NCBI RefSeq assembly: GCF_000092205.1
Contig: NC_014216.1
Coordinates: forward strand, 2,175,742-2,239,741
Direction of reading: 5' to 3'
Source of the DNA: Desulfurivibrio alkaliphilus AHT 2
GTDB lineage: Bacteria; Desulfobacterota; Desulfobulbia; Desulfobulbales; Desulfurivibrionaceae
DNA length: 64,000 nt
A program made the translations under genes and the position numbers. Positions within the stretch are counted from its first letter, which is position 1; every line of letters begins with the position of its first letter. This document shows positions 28,706 through 39,361 of this stretch, piece after piece. The notes beneath the pieces were generated by a model. It ran no database searches and was not told the DNA's origin. It saw nothing but the letters and a program-made list of their open reading frames with translations.

Positions 28706-30229
28706 TTACTTAACGCCAAGGGCGGCCTGGAAGGATTCGCCGAAGGCATCCAGCGCTTTACGCAGCTTGGCCTCAAGGTCGCTGTCGATTTCCTGCTTGC
28801 TCTTGAGATCATCGAACACGGTGGGGTCGTTTTTCTCGATATAATCAAAGAGTTGAGCTTCGTAATCGGCGATGGCTTCCAGCGGCAGCTTGTCGAGATA
28901 ACCTTTGGTGCCGGCAAAAATGATTGACACCTGTTTTTCCATGGGCAGCGGCTGGTACTGGGGCTGCTTGAGAATCTCCACCAACCGCGCCCCGCGGGTC
29001 AACTGGGCCTGGGTGGCGGCATCGAGATCGGAGCCGAAGCCGGCAAAGGCGGCCAGCTCGCGGTACTGGGCCAGATCCAGACGCAGGGTACCGGCCACCT
29101 GCTTCATGGCCTTAACCTGGGCCGCACCACCAACCCGGGAAACCGAGAGACCGACGTTGATGGCGGGGCGCACCCCGGCAAAGAACAGGTTGGGCTCGAG
29201 ATAGACCTGACCGTCGGTGATGGAAATTACGTTGGTGGGGATGTAGGCGGAAACGTCACCGGCCTGGGTTTCGATGATGGGCAGGGCGGTAAGCGAGCCG
29301 GCGCCGAGTTCGTCGCTGAGTTTGGCGGACCGCTCCAGCAACCGGGAGTGGTTGAAGAAGATGTCGCCGGGGAAGGCCTCGCGGCCCGGCGGGCGACGCA
29401 GCAGCAGGGAAAGCTCGCGATAGGCCACCGCCTGCTTGGAAAGGTCGTCGTAGATGATCAGGGCATGCTTGCCGTTATCCCGGAAGTACTCGCCCATGGC
29501 GGTCCCGGCGAAGGCGGAGATGTACTGCATGGGCGCCGGGTCGGAGGCGCAGGCGGCCACCACGGTGGTGTACTCCATGGCCCCGTGCTTGCGCAGGGCC
29601 TCAACCACCAGGGCCACGGTGGATTTCTTCTGGCCGATGGCCACGTAGATGCAGTGCATATCGGTTTCCTTCTGCGCCAGGATCGCATCAACGCAGAGGG
29701 CGGTCTTGCCGATCTGGCGGTCACCGATGACCAGCTCACGCTGGCCCCGGCCCACCGGGGTCATGGCGTCAACCGCCTTGGAACCGGTGTAGCAGGGTTC
29801 ATGCACCGATTTCCGGGCGATAACACCGGGAGCCAGCATCTCGATCTTGCGGTTCTCCTTGGCGGTGATCGGGCCCTGGCCGTCGATGGGATTGCCCACC
29901 CCGTCCACCACCCGGCCCAGCATCTCGGGACCCACCGGAACCTCGGCGATGCGGCCGGTGCGCTTGACGATGTCGCCTTCTTTAATTTCGCGAACATCAC
30001 CGAGTACGGCGCAGCCGACGTTATCCTGCTCCAGGTTCAGGGCCACGCCCAGGATGTTGCCGGGGAACTCCAGCAGCTCCATGGCCATGCAGTTTTCCAC
30101 CCCGTAAACCCGGGCAATACCGTCACCCACCGAGAGCACGGTTCCGGTTTCACTCAGATCGACCTTGGCTTCGTACTCCTGGATCTGACCCTTGATAATC
30201 TGGCTGATTTCTTCGGCTTTGATCTGCAT
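28706..30229 (-). CDS. atpA: ATP synthase F1 subunit alpha
   Basis: Non-catalytic nucleotide-binding subunit of F1. The 507-residue protein starts [29 protein letters not shown] and has Walker [16 protein letters not shown] (about residue 170), [16 protein letters not shown] and the [17 protein letters not shown] stretch. It lies 3 nt after atpH. Its stop codon sits in AAGTAAGCG, which resembles the end of a GTAA repeat, but no partner arm follows. Confidence 0.98.
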   Translation of the reverse strand: MQIKAEEISQIIKGQIQEYEAKVDLSETGTVLSVGDGIARVYGVENCMAMELLEFPGNILGVALNLEQDNVGCAVLGDVREIKEGDIVKRTGRIAEVPVGPEMLGRVVDGVGNPIDGQGPITAKENRKIEMLAPGVIARKSVHEPCYTGSKAVDAMTPVGRGQRELVIGDRQIGKTALCVDAILAQKETDMHCIYVAIGQKKSTVALVVEALRKHGAMEYTTVVAACASDPAPMQYISAFAGTAMGEYFRDNGKHALIIYDDLSKQAVAYRELSLLLRRPPGREAFPGDIFFNHSRLLERSAKLSDELGAGSLTALPIIETQAGDVSAYIPTNVISITDGQVYLEPNLFFAGVRPAINVGLSVSRVGGAAQVKAMKQVAGTLRLDLAQYRELAAFAGFGSDLDAATQAQLTRGARLVEILKQPQYQPLPMEKQVSIIFAGTKGYLDKLPLEAIADYEAQLFDYIEKNDPTVFDDLKSKQEIDSDLEAKLRKALDAFGESFQAALGVK

Positions 30230-30232
30230 TGT

Positions 30233-30778
30233 TTATTCTCTCCCCTTGATCGATTCCTTTAACCCTGCAAGTTGCGATTTAATGCTGCCATCAAGCACCA
30301 AATCACCCACTTTGGCCACCATCCCGCCGATGATGGCCGGGTCGATCCTGTTGCTCAGCTCGACCTGCTTGCCGGTGAGTTTTTCCATTGTAGCCTTAAT
30401 CTTGGCATTCACCTCGGGGGACAGCTCGGTGGCGGATGTCACCACACCCCGCACGACGTTGTTTTCCTCGTCCAGCATCTCCTGGTAGACCTGGGCAATC
30501 TCGGGCAGGATAGCGGCCCTTTTTTTCTCCACCAGCAGTTTGCAGAAATTAACCATCACCGGGGGGGCTTTAAGGGCCGCAGCCAGACTTTCCATCACCT
30601 TGAGGCGGACATCCTCGGGGTAGAGGGGGTTGGTCAGGGCATCGGGTACCTCGGGCATCCCGGTGTAAAGTTCGGTCAGCTCATTGAGCAGCTTGGCATA
30701 GTCGGCAAAGGCTCCATCTTCCTTGCCCACGGCAAACAAGGCCTTGGCATAGCGTTTGGCCAGTACGGTATTTTTCAC
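30233..30778 (-). CDS. atpH: ATP synthase F1 subunit delta
   Basis: Delta (OSCP) joins the peripheral stalk to the top of F1. The 181-residue protein starts MKNTVLAKRYAKALFAVG and has the C-terminal signature VTSATELSPEVNAKIKATMEKLTGKQVELSNRIDPAIIGGMVAKVGDLVLDGSIKSQL. It overlaps atpF by four bases and lies just ahead of atpA, the usual order. Confidence 0.96.
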   Translation of the reverse strand: MKNTVLAKRYAKALFAVGKEDGAFADYAKLLNELTELYTGMPEVPDALTNPLYPEDVRLKVMESLAAALKAPPVMVNFCKLLVEKKRAAILPEIAQVYQEMLDEENNVVRGVVTSATELSPEVNAKIKATMEKLTGKQVELSNRIDPAIIGGMVAKVGDLVLDGSIKSQLAGLKESIKGRE

Positions 30779-31350
30779 TGGACACCTCCCACCCGGTCAA
30801 GACTGCCGGCAATCATCCGTTCCTCGTCGGCCGGCTGCAGATTCTTGCGCACCAGCTCTTCAGCCGCCCGGGCGGCCTCTTCGGAAATTTCGGCCCGCAG
30901 CCGGGCGGTGGCCGTGGCCAGCTCATGCTGCACCGCCATCTCAGCCTGGCGCTTCATGTTTTCCGCCGCCCGCTCGGCCTCGGCCAGGATCCGTTCCCGC
31001 TCGACCTCACCCTGGCGCACCGCTTCGGCCACAATCTCCTGGGCCTTGCTTTCCAGCGAGGCCATCTTACTTTCACTCTCCCGGTAGGCCTGCTCCATTT
31101 CCTGCCGTCTGGACTCCAGTTCCTCCAACTCGGCCCGGATCGACTCCCGCCGGTTGGTGAAAAAGTTCACCGTTGGCCTTTTGAGGAAATAAATCAGGAT
31201 AAACAGCAGGGCGGCAAAGTTAAGCACCCGGTAAAAGAGATCCCAGACCTTTTCCGGTTTGATCTCTGCCGCCTGGGCCGCCGCCGCGGTTACCAGCACC
31301 AGTGCCGCCACCAGCAGCGCTACACCATATTTCGCTTTCAGGTATCGCAT
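30775..31350 (-). CDS. atpF: ATP synthase F0 subunit b
   Basis: Subunit b forms one strand of the peripheral stalk. Start taken at MRYLKAKYGVALLV (31350), one base after the b' stop; 17 further open codons lie inside the b' gene and are unlikely to be used. The product has an N-terminal hydrophobic segment ending AAAAQAAE that looks like a cleavable signal, a second membrane helix (VLNFAALLFILIYFL), then a long charged coiled coil. A signal-like extension before the membrane anchor is common in deltaproteobacterial b subunits. Pairs with the b' product as a heterodimer by inference. Confidence 0.92.
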   Translation of the reverse strand: MRYLKAKYGVALLVAALVLVTAAAAQAAEIKPEKVWDLFYRVLNFAALLFILIYFLKRPTVNFFTNRRESIRAELEELESRRQEMEQAYRESESKMASLESKAQEIVAEAVRQGEVERERILAEAERAAENMKRQAEMAVQHELATATARLRAEISEEAARAAEELVRKNLQPADEERMIAGSLDRVGGVQ

Positions 31351-31351
31351 C

Positions 31352-31777
31352 TTAGAGGGCCCTCCCCAGAACCTTGGCCGCCATCGCTTCGCCAAAGGCA
31401 CTTACCTGGCCCTGCAGGTCCTTGCGAGCGGCGGCGAACTGACTTTCAATTTCCTTAAGCTGACCGGCCTTGGCGCTTTCCACTTCACTGCGCAGGGCCG
31501 CCAGTTTCTCGTTGCTTTCAGACTGGGTGGCACTCTTCAGGGCGTCGAACTCCGCCTTGGCTTTGCCGCGGGCGTCCTGGAGTTTGCGCTCAAACTCTTC
31601 CAGGCGCTGCTGCCGGTTTTTTTCAAACTTGTCGATATCGGAATTGAGCGAGGAGATTTTTTCCTGCCGCTGCTCGAGGATGTTGCGGATGGGGCGGTAG
31701 AGGATGATATTGAGGATGACGGCCAACAACAGAATGTTGATGATGTGCAGCGGCATGGTCATGTCAATGGTGATCAT
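31352..31777 (-). CDS. ATP synthase F0 subunit b'
   Basis: A second, shorter b-type stalk subunit of 141 residues: membrane helix at about residues 8-28 (MPLHIINILLLAVILNIILY), RPIRNILEQRQEKI, then a coiled coil. GGAG lies eight bases upstream of the ATG. It is the first gene of the operon, which lacks the a and c subunits (atpB, atpE); these must be encoded elsewhere, as is usual in this phylum. The promoter and the palindromic site 31868-31881 lie upstream. Confidence 0.92.
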   Translation of the reverse strand: MITIDMTMPLHIINILLLAVILNIILYRPIRNILEQRQEKISSLNSDIDKFEKNRQQRLEEFERKLQDARGKAKAEFDALKSATQSESNEKLAALRSEVESAKAGQLKEIESQFAAARKDLQGQVSAFGEAMAAKVLGRAL

Positions 31778-31867
31778 ATGGCTGGCTCCTCTTCACTGAC
31801 TGTCGGTAAAGCGCAGCCGGGGGGTTTGAGCCTCCCCGCCGCACCGGGTCCATTCCACGCTTGAAAA

Positions 31868-31881
31868 TGAATGGTCATTCA
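31868..31881. promoter_or_regulatory. 14-bp perfect palindrome, probable operator for the atp operon
   Basis: TGAATGGTCATTCA: half-sites TGAATG and CATTCA. It lies immediately downstream of the predicted transcription start of the atp promoter (-10 at 31900-31895), a position suited to repression. An almost identical palindrome stands beside the nuo promoter at 63003-63016. Palindromes of this form are typical of TetR-type regulators, but the regulator is not in the window. Confidence 0.6.
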
Positions 31882-31894
31882 CAAACAATTTGGC

Positions 31895-31923
31895 GTTCTA
31901 ATCCATTAAAAAAACCCTGTCAA
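31895..31923 (-). promoter_or_regulatory. sigma70-type promoter of the atp operon
   Basis: Minus strand: -35 TTGACA (31923-31918), 17-bp spacer, -10 TAGAAC (31900-31895, four of six consensus positions). It starts about 20 nt after the alaS stop codon and leaves a leader of roughly 110 nt before the b' gene. Confidence 0.7.
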
Positions 31924-31944
31924 TATTATTTTTATAGACTTTTT

Positions 31945-34584
31945 TTACAACTCCGCCACAATCCCGGGCACCGCGGCCAGGGCGTGGTCGATTTTTTCCG
32001 GGTCGCCGCCGCCGGCCTGGGCCATGTCCGGGCGACCACCGCCGCTGCCGCCCACCAGTTGGGCCGCCTGCTTGACGATATCGCCGGCCCGGTAACGGTC
32101 GGTGAGATCCTTGCTGACCAGGGCCAGCAGGCTGACCTTGCCAGCCGGTTCGGCGGCCAGCACGGCGATACCGCTGCCCATTTTATCCCGCAGCTTGTCG
32201 CCGGCCTCCCGCAGGGTCTTGACCGAATCTACCTCCAGCCGGCAGGTTGCCACCTTGATACCGTTGACCTCGGTCGCCTGCCTGAGGACCGATTCAGCAT
32301 CGAAGCGGGAGGCCTTAGCCGCCAACTCGGCCAGTTGTCGCTCCAGCTCCTTTTGCCGGGCCAGCAGCTTGTCCAGCCTTACACCCAGTTCGGCGGGATT
32401 GGTCTTCAGCCGACCGGCCCACTGCTGCACCTCATCCTCCAGGGCATGGACCCGGGACAGGGCCAGGCCGCCGCAGCAGCCTTCAATGCGCCGGGTGGAG
32501 GCGGCAATCCCGCCTTCCGAAGTGATTTTGAACAGGCCGATTTCTCCGGTGGCCCCCACGTGGGTGCCCCCACAAAGCTCCTTGCTGAAGTCTCCCACCG
32601 CCACCACCCGGACCGTATCACCATATTTTTCTCCAAACAGGGCCGCCGCCCCGCTCTGCAGGGCCTCTTCCCGGGGCAGGGTCGCCACTTCCAGGCGGGT
32701 GTTGGCCCGGATCTCCTCGTTGACCAGTTCTTCCACCCGGCGGATTTCTTCCCGGCTTAAGGGCGAGAAATGGGTAAAGTCGAAGCGCAGGCGTTCGGCA
32801 TCCACCAAGGAGCCGGCCTGTTTGACATGTTCCCCCAGAACCCGGCGCAAAGCGGCATGCAGCAGGTGGGTGGCAGTGTGATGGGCGGCGGTTTGCCGCC
32901 GCCGGCCCTCGGCCACCGCCAGCAACACCTCTGCTCCGACCGCCAGCTTGCCCTCGGCCACCTCGGCCTGGTGCACCACCAGGTGTTCACCAATTTTCAA
33001 AGTGTTAAGAACTTTGGCCCGGCCCTGGCCGCCGGCGATTTCCCCCCAGTCACCCACCTGGCCGCCGGCCTCGGCGTAAAACGGGGTCTCGTCGCAGACC
33101 AGGCTGACCAGAGTGCCGGCGGCGGCCTCATCATGGAGCTCACCCCGCTGGTCGAGCACGGCCACCAGGGTTCCATGGTGCCGCCTGGTTTCATAGCCGA
33201 CAAAGCGGCTCTTCACCCCCCGCTCCAGCAGTTCTTTAAATCCCGGGCCAAGCTCGCCCAGGCCGCCTCCCTTCCAGGACCTGCGGGACTGTTCCCGCTG
33301 GCGGGCCATGGCGGCTCCAAAGCCTTCCTCGTCGGCCTGCAGCCCCTCCTCCTGGGCCACGTCCTTGGCGATATCCACCGGGAAACCGTAAGTATCGTAA
33401 AGCTTGAAGATAAAGTCCCCGGCAATGGTTTTGATCCCCTCACCCTGCAGGCGCTCGATCTCGCTGGCCAGCATCCCGAGGCCATGATCCAGGGTTTCCA
33501 GGAAACGTTCTTCCTCGTGGCGCACCACCTTGCCAAGCAACTCCCGGCTCTCGCCCAAATGGCCCCAAGCCGACCCCATGCCGTCGGCCACCGCAGAGCA
33601 GACCTCCCCCAGGAAGGGCTCGGTCAAGCCCAGGGAGCGGCCGAACCGCACCGCCCGGCGCATGATTCGCCGCAGCACGTAGCCCCGGCCCTCGTTGGAG
33701 GGCAACACCCCGTCGGCCACCAGAAAGGTGGTGGCCCGGGCGTGATCGGCAATCACCCGCAGGGCCGTGTCGGCGCGGAGGTTTGCGCCGTAGCTGATCC
33801 CGGCCAGCTGGCAGGTGCGCTGGATAATGGGCTGAAAAAGGTCGGAATCGTAGTTGTTGATTTTGCCCTGGGCCACGGCGGCGATCCGCTCCAGGCCCAT
33901 GCCGGTGTCGATGCTGGGCTTGGGCAGGGGGGTGAGATTGCCCTGCTCATCCCGCTCGTACTGCATGAAAACCAGGTTCCAGATCTCCAAAAAACGGTCG
34001 CAGTCGCAATCAACCCCGCAGTTTTCCTCGGGGCAGGCCACCGCCTCGCCCTGGTCGATGTGAATCTCTGAACAGGGACCGCAGGGGCCGGTGTCGCCCA
34101 TGGCCCAGAAGTTGTCCTTTTCGCCTAAACGAACGATCCGCCCCGGCGGCAGGTCTTCGATCTTTTCCCAGATTGCATAGGCCTCGTCGTCGTCTTCGTA
34201 GACCGACACCCAGAGCTTGGCCGGGGAGAGGCCGATCTCTTTGGTGAGGAAATCCCAGGCCATACGGATGGCCTCTTCCTTGAAGTAATCACCGAAGGAG
34301 AAGTTGCCCAGCATTTCAAAAAAGGTGTGGTGCCGGGCGGTATAGCCGACATTGTCGAGATCGTTGTGCTTGCCGCCGGCCCGCACGCAGCGCTGGCAGG
34401 TAACGGCCCGGGAGTAATCGCGTTTTTCCTCGCCGGTGAAGACCTTTTTAAACTGGACCATGCCGGCGTTGGTAAAGAGCAGGGTGGGGTCTTCGTGGGG
34501 CACCAGGGGCGAGCTTTCCACCAAGGTATGGCCGCGCTGGGTAAAGTACTCGATAAATCGTTGCCGGATTTCGTTGCCGTTCAT
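31945..34584 (-). CDS. alaS: alanine--tRNA ligase
   Basis: Charges tRNA-Ala and edits mischarged Ser and Gly. The 879-residue product begins MNGNEIRQRFIEYFTQRGHTLVESSPLVP and has class II motifs FKKVFTGEEKRDY, RHHTFFEMLGNFSFGDYFK and GMGLERIAAV. A Cys-rich insertion CPEENCGVDCDCDRFLEIWNLVFMQ precedes motif 3. The editing domain has HTATHLLHAAL and CGGTHV (zinc ligands His, His, Cys, His), and a C-terminal C-Ala domain (SGGGRPDMAQAGG) ends the protein. It lies 37 nt after recA on the same strand. Confidence 0.97.
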   Translation of the reverse strand: MNGNEIRQRFIEYFTQRGHTLVESSPLVPHEDPTLLFTNAGMVQFKKVFTGEEKRDYSRAVTCQRCVRAGGKHNDLDNVGYTARHHTFFEMLGNFSFGDYFKEEAIRMAWDFLTKEIGLSPAKLWVSVYEDDDEAYAIWEKIEDLPPGRIVRLGEKDNFWAMGDTGPCGPCSEIHIDQGEAVACPEENCGVDCDCDRFLEIWNLVFMQYERDEQGNLTPLPKPSIDTGMGLERIAAVAQGKINNYDSDLFQPIIQRTCQLAGISYGANLRADTALRVIADHARATTFLVADGVLPSNEGRGYVLRRIMRRAVRFGRSLGLTEPFLGEVCSAVADGMGSAWGHLGESRELLGKVVRHEEERFLETLDHGLGMLASEIERLQGEGIKTIAGDFIFKLYDTYGFPVDIAKDVAQEEGLQADEEGFGAAMARQREQSRRSWKGGGLGELGPGFKELLERGVKSRFVGYETRRHHGTLVAVLDQRGELHDEAAAGTLVSLVCDETPFYAEAGGQVGDWGEIAGGQGRAKVLNTLKIGEHLVVHQAEVAEGKLAVGAEVLLAVAEGRRRQTAAHHTATHLLHAALRRVLGEHVKQAGSLVDAERLRFDFTHFSPLSREEIRRVEELVNEEIRANTRLEVATLPREEALQSGAAALFGEKYGDTVRVVAVGDFSKELCGGTHVGATGEIGLFKITSEGGIAASTRRIEGCCGGLALSRVHALEDEVQQWAGRLKTNPAELGVRLDKLLARQKELERQLAELAAKASRFDAESVLRQATEVNGIKVATCRLEVDSVKTLREAGDKLRDKMGSGIAVLAAEPAGKVSLLALVSKDLTDRYRAGDIVKQAAQLVGGSGGGRPDMAQAGGGDPEKIDHALAAVPGIVAEL

Positions 34585-34621
34585 CTTGATTAGTGGTCCA
34601 ATTGGCTGTTTTTAATTAGTT

Positions 34622-35714
<1,093 letters not shown>

Positions 35715-35722
<8 letters not shown>

Positions 35723-36989
35723 GTTTTTCTCCTGTTGGTCTGCTGTCTTGGGTCGATAAAAGGTAGCGGCGCAGCAGGTCCAGCGCCCGGTGGGCGGTGG
35801 CTTCCTGGATCTGGCCGCGTTTGCCGTTGAAGGTAAAAAGTTCGGCCCGGACCCCGCCGGCGGCGGCCAGGCCGATGTAGACGGTACCCACCGGTTTTTC
35901 CTCGCTGCCACCGTCAGGACCGGCAATGCCGGTGGCGGACAAAGCGATGTCGGCACCGCTGGCCCGGCGGACACCGGCGGCCATCTCGGTTGCCACCTCG
36001 GCGCTTACCGCGCCGTGGGCGGCCAGGGTCTCGCCGGCCACCCCCAACAGCTTTTCCTTCAATAAATTGCTGTAAGCCACCACCCCGCCCAGGAAGTAGG
36101 CCGATGAGCCCGGCACCCGGGTAACGGCGGCGGCGATAAGGCCACCGGAGCAGGATTCGGCCACCGCCAGGCGCAAGTTACGCTGCCGGCAGAGTTCCCC
36201 CACCACTTCTTCCAGGCTCTCTTCCTCCAGGCCGTAAATATCCTGCCCCAACCGCCGCCTGATTTCGCCATCGAAGTCGGCCAGCAGGGCATCGGCTTCG
36301 GCGCCGCTGGCGGCCGAAATGGTCAGGCTTACCTGGACCTCGGGCGAGACCGGATAATAGCCGATTTTGGCCCGCTCGTCACGGGCTTCCAGGTCGGCCA
36401 GGCACTGGTTGATTTCCGCCTCGCCGGGGCCGCTTACCCGGTAAACCCGCTGCCGCACCCGGCGGGTGGGCTTGCCGTCCCAGACCGCCAGCCGGGGCAG
36501 CACCGCCTCCACCATCAGCTCCCGCATCTCGTGGGGCACCCCGGGGAGGAAAAAGACCGGTTTGCCCTGGTGGACCAGAAAATAGCCCGCACTTTTGGCC
36601 TCGCTGTGCAGGGCATGGGCCCCGTCGGGCAGCCAGGCCAGCTTTTCCAGCGAGGCCCGGGCCCGGGGGGAGAGATGTTCGCTATGGGCCTGGATTTTGC
36701 GCAAAATTTCCGGATACAGGGTCGCCGGCCGAGCCAGGGCGGCGGAGACCGCCTCGTTGGTCAAATCATCGCTGGTGGTGCCCAAGCCGCCGGTGACAAT
36801 GACAAAATCAGACCGGGCCAGGGCCTGGAGCAAGTTTTCACTGATCAACTCCAGGTCGTCGCTGATGGTGGTCAGTACCGGTACCTTATAGCCGGCGGCA
36901 AACAGCCGGGCAGCGGCAAAGCAACTGGTGGAGTTGAGAATCCGGCCGGTGGTAAGCTCGTCGCCGATGGCAATTATTTCCCCCCGCAT
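35715..36989 (-). CDS. cinA: CinA family protein (nicotinamide-nucleotide amidohydrolase / ADP-ribose pyrophosphatase)
   Basis: Full-length two-domain CinA of 424 residues. The N-terminal MoaB/COG1058 domain ([48 protein letters not shown]) hydrolyses ADP-ribose in characterised members. The C-terminal PncC domain ([49 protein letters not shown]) deamidates NMN. It is placed directly before recA with an eight-base overlap, the same cinA-recA coupling known from streptococci. It adjoins mtaB (the two genes share one base). Confidence 0.94.
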
Positions 36990-38371
36990 CAGGAACCTCC
37001 CGCCCCTTTGCCGTTATGCTCATCACCCCCGCCATCATCGCCGACCACCGGCACAGCCTGCACCGCCTCCTCCGCCAGGCCGCTCAGGCGCACCCGGATG
37101 ACCTGGTTGCCCCTTGCCGCCCCGTCGGGCAGTTGCACCGGAATGTAGTTATCGGTAAAGCCGCGCAGCGCCTTAGCGGCATCCTGGTCGCCGCCCTCCA
37201 CCAGCACCGGCCGGACAGTGTCCAGATGGCGGCGGTAAAAGGCCTCCCGCTTTTGCCGATCCAGGTTCCGCAGGCGGGCCGCCCGGCGCTGTTTCACCTT
37301 CTCCGGCACCTGGTCCGGCAGCTTGGCCGCCGGCGTGCCCGGGCGCGGTGAATAGGGAAAAACATGCAGGTAGCTCACCGGCAACTCCTTCAGCAGGGCC
37401 AGGGTGTTGGCAAAGGCCGCGTCATCTTCCCCCGGGAAGCCGGCCAAAACATCTACCCCAATGGCGGCGGCCGGCAACACCTGGGCGCAGCGGTTGACCA
37501 CGGCGGCAAAATCCTGCCGCCGGTAGGGACGGTTCATGGCCGCCAGAATCCGGTCATCACCACTTTGCAGGGGAATATGCAGATGTGGTTGCAAGGCGGC
37601 CTCGGCGGCCACCAACTCCAGCAATTCAGGGCTTACCTCCCGGGGTTCCAGCGAGCTTAAGCGGTAGCGCAGCGGCAACCGCCGGGCCAGCAGCTTTTCC
37701 AACAGCCCCACCAGCGGCAGGGTCGGCTGCAAATCCAGACCGTAGTGGCCCAGATGAATCCCGGTGAGCACCACCTCCCGGTAACCCTGCCCGGCGTATA
37801 TCTCCGCCTGGTCCAGCACCCGCTCCGGGGTTACGCTGCGGCTGGGCCCTCGGCTGATGGGCACGATGCAGTATGAACAGCGCTGGCTGCAGCCATCCTG
37901 CACCTTCAACACCGCCCGGGTACGTGACCCCCCCCGACGGACCACCAGGGGCGCCACCTCCCGGCAACCGGCCATGTCGGCCAGGTACATCTCCAGGTCG
38001 CAGGGAGAGGCGGCCAGCACCGCTTCGGTGACCAGATTTTTATGGCTATTGCCGACAATACATAAAGGACGGGCGGTGAGTTCCAGCACCTCCTGGGGGG
38101 CCACCTGGGCGTAGCAGCCGGTGACCACCAGGCGGCTGCCGCCTCTTTTGGCGGCCCGGCGGATCAACTGGCGGGACTGGGCGCCGGCCTTGGCCGTCAC
38201 CGCGCAGGTATTGATCACATAAACCTCGGCGGCCTCGCCAAAAGGAACGATCTCCACCTCTTTGCAATCAGCCAGCTCAGACAGAAAAGCGGCGGTCTCA
38301 TACTGGTTGACCTTGCACCCCAAGGTCGTCACCGCCACCCTTTTTTTACCCTTAACCCCAGATGTAACCAT
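36989..38371 (-). CDS. mtaB: tRNA (t6A37) methylthiotransferase MtaB
   Basis: Radical SAM enzyme converting t6A37 to ms2t6A37. N-terminal UPF0004 domain with VTTLGCKVNQYETAAF, NTCAVTAKAGAQSRQ and VVTGCYAQ (three Cys for the auxiliary cluster), the radical SAM CSQRCSYCIVPISRG motif, and a TRAM domain at the C-terminus (LDTVRPVLVEGG to GNQVIRVRLSG). The tail is rich in Gly/Asp/Asn. I place the start at MVTSGVKGKKRVAVTTLG (38371). Upstream in-frame ATG codons at 38407 and 38401 are possible, and no Shine-Dalgarno decides between them. First gene of the mtaB-cinA-recA-alaS run. Confidence 0.92.
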   Translation of the reverse strand: MVTSGVKGKKRVAVTTLGCKVNQYETAAFLSELADCKEVEIVPFGEAAEVYVINTCAVTAKAGAQSRQLIRRAAKRGGSRLVVTGCYAQVAPQEVLELTARPLCIVGNSHKNLVTEAVLAASPCDLEMYLADMAGCREVAPLVVRRGGSRTRAVLKVQDGCSQRCSYCIVPISRGPSRSVTPERVLDQAEIYAGQGYREVVLTGIHLGHYGLDLQPTLPLVGLLEKLLARRLPLRYRLSSLEPREVSPELLELVAAEAALQPHLHIPLQSGDDRILAAMNRPYRRQDFAAVVNRCAQVLPAAAIGVDVLAGFPGEDDAAFANTLALLKELPVSYLHVFPYSPRPGTPAAKLPDQVPEKVKQRRAARLRNLDRQKREAFYRRHLDTVRPVLVEGGDQDAAKALRGFTDNYIPVQLPDGAARGNQVIRVRLSGLAEEAVQAVPVVGDDGGGDEHNGKGAGGS

Positions 38372-38734
38372 GGTGATGGAAATAACCGTTTCCGGCTCCA
38401 TTTGCAACGCAAAAGCATGGTCGGCGGCAAAGCTGCGGAGGTGCCTAAGGCAATTTCTACAGCCGGTGGCGGCGACTTTTTCTCGGCATATTTTTTTGTA
38501 AATTATTTACCTCGTATTTACACGGCTTGTGGTACAACCAAAGCTAGTAAGACTTCACCTTAATCTGTTAGAAGAACAGGCCTTTTGCATGGTTTTCGCC
38601 ATAGATCGAGATGTACCGATTGTTGGTTATAAGTCATACCTTCAACGGATCGCCGACAACCGGGAAGCGCCGGTCCCGCGCCGGTGCCGGCCCTACTAAA
38701 CCCTACTTTATGTTCAAAGGAGAGGAGGTGGATG
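38372..38734. other. intergenic region between mtaB and the nap-like cluster
   Basis: About 360 nt of AT-richer spacer between divergent genes, the longest gene-free stretch in the window. It holds the palindrome GTAAATTATTTAC (38498-38510), a spaced repeat CTGTT-N5-AACAG (38565-38579), and a possible plus-strand promoter, TCGAGA (38606-38611), 16 bp, TATAAG (38628-38633). None is compelling alone. The region probably contains both the mtaB promoter and the promoter and control sites of the nap-like cluster. Confidence 0.4.
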
Positions 38735-39277
38735 ATGCTTAAAAAAATGTTTTTCCCCTGCACCCTGGTGGCCATGGTGGCCATGGGGGTGGCCCTGCAG
38801 GCCCCGCCGCCGGCCCACGGCTTTGCCAACAGCGCCCCCAGTTTTCAGTGTATGAGTTGTCATCCCGGGCCCATGCAGCCCGAGATGGTCAAACTCCGCA
38901 ACCTGCCTGAGAATTACCGCCCCGGCCAGACTTACACCTTTACCCTTGAACTTGACAGCGCCCTTGAAAGCCTGGGGGAACAGCAAGGCGGTTTCGCGAT
39001 CCAGGCCTCCGCCGGTGAACTGGTGGCCAAAGACCAGGCCCACACCCAGCTCATTGATGGCATTCTGACCCATACCCTGGAAGGTTCCCATCGCCGCTCC
39101 TGGTCTTTTTCCTGGCAGGCTCCGGGGGAAGCTACTGCCTGGTGGCAGTTCTGGCAGCGGCCCGAACCCGGCCCCGATGTCAGCATCACGGTGATGGCGG
39201 TGGCCGCCAACGGTGATTATTCCGCCATCGGCGACGAGATCGGCGCAGCCGGTTTCACTTTAAGGTCCAACCGCTAA
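38735..39277 (+). CDS. exported monohaem cytochrome-like protein (Reeler-like)
   Basis: A 180-residue exported protein. Start at the second of two adjacent ATGs (38735), six bases after a perfect AGGAGG. Signal peptide at residues 1-29 (KKMFFPCTLVAMVAMGVALQ). One c-type haem motif, CMSCHPGP, at residues 39-46, then a beta-rich domain (YRPGQTYTFTLELDSALESLG; GGFAIQASAGELV) that recalls Reeler-type domains of other exported cytochromes. It stands 84 nt before the NapA-like gene on the same strand and is probably its periplasmic redox partner or a haem-bearing subunit. The function is inferred; the single haem motif and export signal are seen directly. Confidence 0.75.
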   Translation: MLKKMFFPCTLVAMVAMGVALQAPPPAHGFANSAPSFQCMSCHPGPMQPEMVKLRNLPENYRPGQTYTFTLELDSALESLGEQQGGFAIQASAGELVAKDQAHTQLIDGILTHTLEGSHRRSWSFSWQAPGEATAWWQFWQRPEPGPDVSITVMAVAANGDYSAIGDEIGAAGFTLRSNR

Positions 39278-39361
39278 AAGCAGCCCGGCTGCAACGGTAG
39301 CCGGTTGCGCCAAGCCACCACTGTTTGCTCACAACCCGCACTTTATAGAGGGAGAATAATC

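Noticed and set aside
35723-35974. Extended recA reading frame starting at 35974.
   Set aside because: The added 84 residues lie within cinA, have no family similarity, and a good ribosome-binding site precedes MANVAADD at 35722.
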